In this document: positions 57,878 to 64,000 of the stretch, piece by piece | How the letters are laid out: every line of letters begins with the position of its first letter | Position numbering within the stretch: the stretch's first letter is position 1 | NCBI GenBank assembly: GCA_020226215.1 | Contig: CM035232.1 | Location: forward strand, 55,127,220-55,191,219 | DNA length: 64,000 nt | DNA from: Sindora glabra | Lineage: Eukaryota > Streptophyta > Magnoliopsida > Fabales > Fabaceae | Direction of reading: 5' to 3' | Translations under genes and position numbers: made by a program | The notes under the pieces: model-generated | The model's database searches: none | What the model was told of the DNA's origin: nothing | What the model saw: only the letters and a program-made list of their open reading frames with translations

Positions 57878-59316
57878 CTACAACATTCTGTCTAGGAAGT
57901 AGCCACTCAAGAGGAGCAAATTTATTACTTCAGAACAATTAAAATCATAATCAAATCTTGAACAATATGCTCCTAGGTAAAAACGAACAAACTCTCGATG
58001 ATACTGAAGACAACAATATATTGGTATACCTTCTGGTTTTAATATTTTAGGGGACAATTGCATCACTTGTGCCAAATGTGCACATTAGAACCTAAAAAAT
58101 GTTATGCATATAAACAGACAACAGAGTCCGTTTGAGCCTCAAAGCAACAATATAACCTTATATTCCAAATAATATTCTGGTTTTAAGATTAAGCTATTTA
58201 TTCTCTTAAAACTAGATGGTTTTAATAGTATCTTTTACTTCTTTTATTTAGTCAATTCAGGGAAGTTGACTGATAAGGTGACAAAAGCAGGGACATGATG
58301 GCTCAAAAGATAAAATTCATAAACAAACAAATAAATCTACCAAGTTCAATCATCTAGCCGAACAATCTTATTCCTCCCAAGTATTCAAAATAATGCATAT
58401 TTATATAGCTTAAATTAGAGGGGATATGAGAATACACCTTGTATACATGCACTTAATATTTTTTCAAGGAAGGAAAACAAAAAGAATTCTTCAGAACTAG
58501 AACTTTATCATGACTCACCAAATTAACACACAAGCCACACAATCTTTCAAGCATATCTGTAAGATGCTTCCTTTTATCTGTTTCAAAGTTAATCACAAAT
58601 CTTCTCATAATGTCATACCACACTTTAGGTTCACCAAAATGCATGTAACACAATGAGTGTAAATGGTGTTCTTCAAATCTGCTTTTCAATTGACTGAAAT
58701 ATAACAAGCAAATTATAATGCAATACTCATACAAAGGTTTCTGTAAAACATGATAGTTAAAGGCAATATAGGATATGCATCTTACCCAGTTATGTGAAGA
58801 AAAATACATTCCAATATGTATTTGAGGAGAAAAGTTGTGAAAGGCTTCAGAGCTTTCAAAAGAAAGAAGAAAAACGGGAATTGTTGATATATTATTTAAG
58901 TTCCATCCAGATTTATAATATTCAGGATAAATGGATTCCTCTATGGGATCAGATGCTATTGGAAACCCGTTTCTAAAACCCCCAGCCTCACAAAGGACCT
59001 AGAACAGAATGGTAGCATGCAATTAATTAAAAATTCCAAAGTATGTTAAACATATTAGAAAATATCTTAGGCATTTCTAGAATACCTCAATTTCTTTAAT
59101 AGGATTTTGAACAATTCATCTATATTCACCCTCAAGATTCTCAACAGATGGCTCTTGTTGCCCTTGATGTGCAGTAGAATTAAAGTATTGGACCTTAAAT
59201 TCGTCTGCAAATCTCTTAAAGATTTTAAGACTAAAGTTAGGACCAGGTTCAAACCCAGAGTCTTCAACATTATGGTGATTTGAGAAGGTGGATATATTCC
59301 CAGGTTGAGAGTTCAA
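57878..59316 (-). pseudogene. JmjC histone demethylase (JMJ14/18-like) fragment, four exons
   Basis: Four minus-strand pieces lie in family order. One (59316-59098): FEPGPNFSLKIFKRFADEF, SVENLEGEYR, then a TGA. Two (about 59000-58790): GGFRNGFPIAS, YYKSGWNLNNIS, IGMYFSSHNW. Three (about 58700-58480): FEEHHLHSLCYMHFGEPKVW and KRKHLTDMLE. Four (58078-57950): QLSPKILKPEGIPIY, CLQYHREFV and DFNCSEVINL. This is the end of the linker and most of the JmjC domain of plant KDM5-type H3K4 demethylases. Two iron ligands appear lost: His of HxE is Arg (RFEE) and the distal His is Cys (AYCS). Introns remain between pieces, so it is a genomic fragment. The N-terminal JmjN, C5HC2 and FYR domains are missing. 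Confidence 0.87.
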
Positions 59317-59590
59317 ACCTCATCCCTTGGACTTAATATTTTGACAAGAACTAACCATAATTTCTTATGCATACTGAACTTAATGTGCACCAACCCGCTG
59401 AATTTGGGTAATAAATTCAGCACTTTCCTAAATATTCTTTTGCTTAAGAAGACATGAAGGTTTTCACGATGGAAGAGGAATGATATAGCAAATTCCATAA
59501 GGCTCTTTGTCCGAATTTCTTCTCTTTGATAATGGATTTAAAAGTTATAATTTAACTATCTGATTGCCCATACCTAGAAGTTGGCAATTT

Positions 59591-59860
59591 TTAGCACCAT
59601 AGAAAGGAAAACTCCAATGCTGAAATTGGTCGTAACGTGATTGCTGGAGAGTAAAATAGGCTATAGAAGCAAAACCCCAAATAGAGAAAGAAAAAGGAAA
59701 ATATATTTGAGGATGACAGAATCAAAATCACAGGTGGGTTTGATTTACAGTCACAGGATAGCAATGCGGCGAACCGAGACGACGAGGAAAACCCTCTTCG
59801 AGGGAAGTTGTGTAACAATGGCGTCGGGATAAGGGCTAAGGTTTGACCAGCAGCCCACAC
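59591..59860 (-). other. GC-richer open frame, possible captured leader
   Basis: An 89-codon minus-strand frame starts MWAAGQTLALIPTP and has a CpG-rich first half (about 59750-59860) unlike the AT-rich DNA beyond 59870. I do not recognise it. It may be the 5' UTR or first exon of the gene that supplied the JmjC pieces. Confidence 0.3.
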
Positions 59861-59869
59861 CTCTCTAAA

Positions 59870-61500
59870 TATTTTAATAATTTTAATCTATAATTAAAGC
59901 ATAAGAATTAAAATAATTTTTTGTATAAAAATAGGTTTTAATTGATTAATAATATATTTATGTATGTATAATTGTTGATCATGTTGAATAAACTAATTTT
60001 TTATTTTAACTGATAATAAATTATAAATAATATATGCATTACATTCTAAATATATTTATAACATAGTTTTTCTTTGGGTTGGTTTGGCCGATTGTATTTT
60101 ATATTAGTTCAAGTCCAACGTAGTTAATAATTGAACTTGTAAAAAAGACTCAGATATTATTGAAATCTATTTATTCTGCGAAAACTATTTTTTTTTTTAA
60201 TTGGCTGTTCGGTTTATGCTATGTTCCGTTGTGCATCCAATCAATTCACTTTGGTTCACTTTGTCCTTTAGTGGTGGAGTGAAAGTTTGCTTACTCCGGT
60301 TACCGCAAAGGAGAGTAGAAAGAAGAGCTGATTGAATATGAAAAAAGGATGGGATAATTTTAGGAGAAAGACACACGCAATTTTTTTTCCTATTAAAATG
60401 GCGAGTTTTGATTAAAAAAATAATACAATTTTCAATATCCGAATCTTATAAAAAAATTAAAAAAACGATTTAAATTTAGTTGAGTGTGAGTAATTTTTTG
60501 TTTAATTATAATTTTGATCTTTTTAATATATAAATTGATTGTACTTTGTCTCCTTTAACAATATTTTATTTTAGTCCTTCAATATATAAATTGAATTATA
60601 TTTAATCTCTATTAGTAACTTTAATTAAATTGAAAAAAATAAAAATTCAAATTGACATATAAATCTTCAACAAAGTTTTAAATTGATAATCACTAAAATA
60701 AAAAGTGGACAATTACGTAATGTTAATAACTAAATTAAGATCTATTCATCTCATTGCACAAATTATATAATTTCACATTTTTTGACATAATAAAGTTAAC
60801 TTTACTAAATTTCTCACTCAACAAATGCCAACTTGAGCTTATTGAGCATTTGTATCAAATAATTTCTATCTTAAATTTAATAAAAGTTATCCATTTAAAC
60901 CTAATTTAGTTTAAGTGTATATAGTAAGAGGAGTAAAATAAAACATTTAATTTAAGGTAATCAAATACAACCATTTTAGATGATAAGAGAACTGAAATTA
61001 AAATTAAACTTTTTTTTAAAGAAAAGGGAGGACAGATGAATGAAATAGCAAAATGGGCGTAAAGTGACAAAAACTAAACTTAGGAATATATATATATAAA
61101 GTGTGAAGAATGTTTTTATATAAAAGTGAGAGGAATATATTATGACTATTAAATTTATGGTTGAAGGATTATGATTAAAATATAAAATTATATAATTTTT
61201 TTAAGTAATTGTATAACATTTTTAGGTAATTACTTAATTTTAAATTATATTTTAATTTTAACGATTAATACAAGATCTAATAACTAAGATTTGCTCTTCC
61301 ATCTTTTATATAAAAATATTATCTCATTTAATATGTTTTATATTATATATATATACACACATATAAAACTAAAACAATCTTTTTTACTTATCCAATTTAT
61401 ATTATTTCTTTTGATTTGTCAGCCTTCTAGAGCTTAATAATTTTTTTTCCAGCCTAATTGTTCTTTTGGGAACTATAATGTTACTTCTAATTTTGCTTCT
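59870..61500. other. AT-rich spacer without genes
   Basis: No gene is seen. GATCTTTTTAATATATAAATT and TAGTCCTTCAATATATAAATT (about 60516-60595) are two halves of a small direct repeat of a type common in plant intergenic DNA. Confidence 0.45.
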
Positions 61501-63750
61501 ATGCTCTTGGACCTTTATTTTATTCTCAAATGTACATGTTGACAAAGAATTGGACTACCCATTCTTCTTCAAATTGGACCAACCTTTTCTCATTTTTTTA
61601 TTTTTATTGTTTTGAAATTCTTACACCAAATTTCATGTGTTTATTATTTTATTTAGTTTATTACATTTTTTTATGTTTATTCCTCTTAATTTCACTTCAA
61701 ATGTTAGTATTACTAAATAATATATATATGATATTGTAAAATTTATTTTATCATAAAATATTTTAAATAAGTTAATCGAACTTCCTTCACACTTTTATTA
61801 CTTTCAGATTATTATATAGTTTCCATTTTTTGTATTTACCGTATTACCCCTTAAATTATATACATATTACTTTTATCTAATTTATTGCATTTTTTTATAT
61901 TAATTCACACATTATTTGCAATTTAAATACCAATGCTACTTATTAGTATAAATATGATATAATATATTTTATTTTATTATGAAATATTTTAAGTAATTTA
62001 AAATTTTAATTTAATTTAATTACTTGACTTCATATTTTATTATTAACTCTTATATTACTTTACAACTCTACTCATTATTTTCTTATTTTCATTTGTTCTA
62101 CGAAATACTTTTCCTTTTTTTTTTCCATGTGAAATCTTGTTATTTGTAATTCAGATACTATAAACTAAGAAGTCTATATTTTATTTTTGTTATAAAAGTA
62201 ATTTAAATAAGTTAAATGATTTTATTTAATTAAATTACTTGGATATATAATATTTTTAATCCTTATATTATTTTACATCTCATCCATTGTTTTGTTTCTT
62301 TTTATTTGCTTTGTTCTATGTTTATCATTTTTTGTTCTTTTATCTGATCATTACTGTTATTTACAATTTAGATATTAATATCAAAAAATACTATATATAT
62401 AATATAATATATTTAATTTTATTATAAATATATTTTAAATAATTTGAAATTTCAAAATTGAAAGTATTAATAAAAAAAATTGATTATATATTTTATTATT
62501 TAAAACAACATATGAAAAATAAAATAAAGTTTATTTATTTAAAATTTTTCAATAAGTTTTCATTTCAATTTTTAAGTAGTATGTTTAAAATAAAATATGT
62601 ATACTTTTGTCTACTTTATTATATATGTATATATATTTTCGTATTTATGTTATTTACAATTCAAATATCAATATCATCGAATAAAAATATAACCTACTAT
62701 ATTTTATTTTGAATATAAAAATATTTTTAAAATTTGATTAATAATTTAATTAAATTATACTTAATTAGATATTTCATTTTTAACTCTTAAAATTTTCATA
62801 TTCAGTTATATCATTTATAACTTATACGTCACTATCATTAAATAATACAGATGTAACATAATATATTTAATTTTAATTATAAAAATATTTAAAATTATTT
62901 GAGAATTAATTTAAATGGTATAACTAATTATATATTCTATTTTTAACTTTTTTCTTACTCTATAGCTCACACCTTGCTTCTTTTCTTTTTATAAATTTGT
63001 TTCATTGCGTGTTTATATATATATATATTCCTTTTACATGTCAATTATCATTTTTTACAACCTAGATCCTAATATTATAAAATAATATAAATATAACATG
63101 ATATATTTAATTTTATAAAAAAACATTTTAAACAAATTAAAATTTTAATACATAAAGTATCAAATGGAATATTTAACCACATAAACTATTATTTAATAAA
63201 AATATCTAAAAATTAAAATCAAACCTATTTATTTAAATTTTGTATATATTTTCTTAATATTAATTTTTATGTGCTATATTTTAAATTAAATTGCATTGGT
63301 TAATATTTTGTCAAAGTTTCATGACTCATGCACTGTTTTTTTCTTGGCCATATGTACTGTTTCATTTCTTTTAATCAACATTATTGTTTATTTTTTTATG
63401 TCAATTTTATTTTTCTATCTAAAATATTGATATTATTAAATAGCATAAATATAATATTATATATTTTATCTTCATTATAAAAATATTTTAAATAAATTAT
63501 AAATATCTACTTTAATTAAAGTACTTAATTTCATATTTTATTTTTACTTTTATATTATTTTACAACTCACTATTGTTCCTTTTCTTTTTATTTATTTCAT
63601 TACTTATTTTTTTATTTTTTTATGTACTCTTGTTATTTAGAGTTCAAACACTAATATCATTATATATATAATATTTTATATTTTTAAAAATATTTTAAAT
63701 AATTTTAAGATATAATTTAATTTAAATAAATTTTAATTATTTAAAATTTA
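61500..63750 (+). repeat. Degenerate tandem array, period about 220 bp
   Basis: A motif of the form ATAATATATTTAATTTTATTATAAA followed by ATATTTTAAATAA-TT recurs near 61725, 61960, 62175, 62400, 62690, 62855, 63095, 63452 and 63670. Between recurrences a second motif appears: TTATATTA-TTTACAACTC near 62053, 62263 and 63553, followed by T-rich text with TTTCTTTTTATTT. Most spacings are 165-290 bp, with one of about 357. It looks like an old satellite or an amplified element, much diverged. Confidence 0.6.
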
Positions 63751-64000
63751 TCAATATTACCTTGATATCATTTTTTATAATTTTTTTAAATTAAATGAAA
63801 TTAATTAAGATTTTATTAATATTTTACAAATCAATAATTATTTCACTTCATGATGTCATTTTATTTATATTCATTTTTTTATTTGAAAATTATATGCTAA
63901 GATTTAAATTTAATTTACTATTAATATAAATTAACTTGATATTATCACTCATTAATATATTGTCATATCAATAAAAAATTATTAAAACTTTTTAATTATT

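Noticed and set aside
53652..59824. GACGCCATTGT and its reverse complement as terminal inverted repeats of the second mosaic
   Set aside because: The match is only 11 bp and does not extend; neighbouring sequence differs, so chance is likely.
61530..62712. Open frames in the terminal repeat array
   Set aside because: They are Phe/Ile/Tyr-rich translations of AT repeats, not protein-like.
1..64000. CRISPR arrays, bacterial operons, rRNA or tRNA genes
   Set aside because: No regularly spaced identical repeats, bacterial gene layout or tRNA/rRNA signatures were seen; the sequence is plant nuclear DNA.

Overview
This is plant nuclear DNA, most likely from a eudicot, probably woody. The evidence is a BED zinc-finger/NB-ARC/leucine-rich-repeat resistance gene with a plant-type GT-AG intron, Ty3 and Ty1 LTR retrotransposons primed by initiator-Met tRNA, hAT- and Harbinger-type miniature elements, and broken pieces of plant-only families (WRKY, MIKC MADS-box, G-type lectin receptor kinase, DRM methyltransferase). 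I cannot name the species. Base composition is very AT-rich outside genes and gene relics.

Layout. 1-11 kb is a BED-NLR locus. An orphan BED exon (10-237) is followed about 6 kb on by a second BED exon (6005-6292) that splices in frame to a long NB-ARC-LRR exon (6851-9579). The gap is filled with AT-rich repeats, including a 2.4-kb inverted repeat (about 3001-5435). 11-22.9 kb is a mosaic of exon-sized relics of unrelated genes: WRKY IId, KIP1/NET-type, PRP40C-like WW, three MADS-box exons and a DUF676 lipase first exon. All but one lie on the minus strand, and a 5.6-kb Ty3/gypsy chromovirus (15339-20917, target duplication GTTTA) sits in a MADS intron. 23-36 kb is essentially gene-free: microsatellites, a Tourist/Harbinger-like MITE and decayed repeats. 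36.4-41.5 kb is a broken LRR copy of the same NLR family, split by a decayed 3.9-kb Ty1/copia element (37098-41035, target duplication CATGA). 41.5-53 kb is gene-poor and holds two adjacent non-autonomous hAT elements (50106-50698 and 50766-51501). 53.3-59.9 kb is a second relic mosaic: lectin receptor kinase and aldehyde oxidase on the plus strand, DRM-type DNA methyltransferase and JmjC histone demethylase on the minus strand, all with stops or frameshifts. 60-64 kb is AT-rich and ends in a degenerate array of roughly 220-bp repeats.

The only gene that looks able to make a full-size protein is the BED-NLR, and even it has lost the start codon seen in its sister BED exon and carries a frame-shifted tail created by a 139-bp duplication. 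The two relic mosaics are the most unusual feature. Multi-gene, intron-bearing fragment clusters of this kind are typically produced by Helitrons or Pack-MULEs, but I found no convincing termini, so the mechanism is inference. Family calls rest on motif recognition by eye, without database searches.
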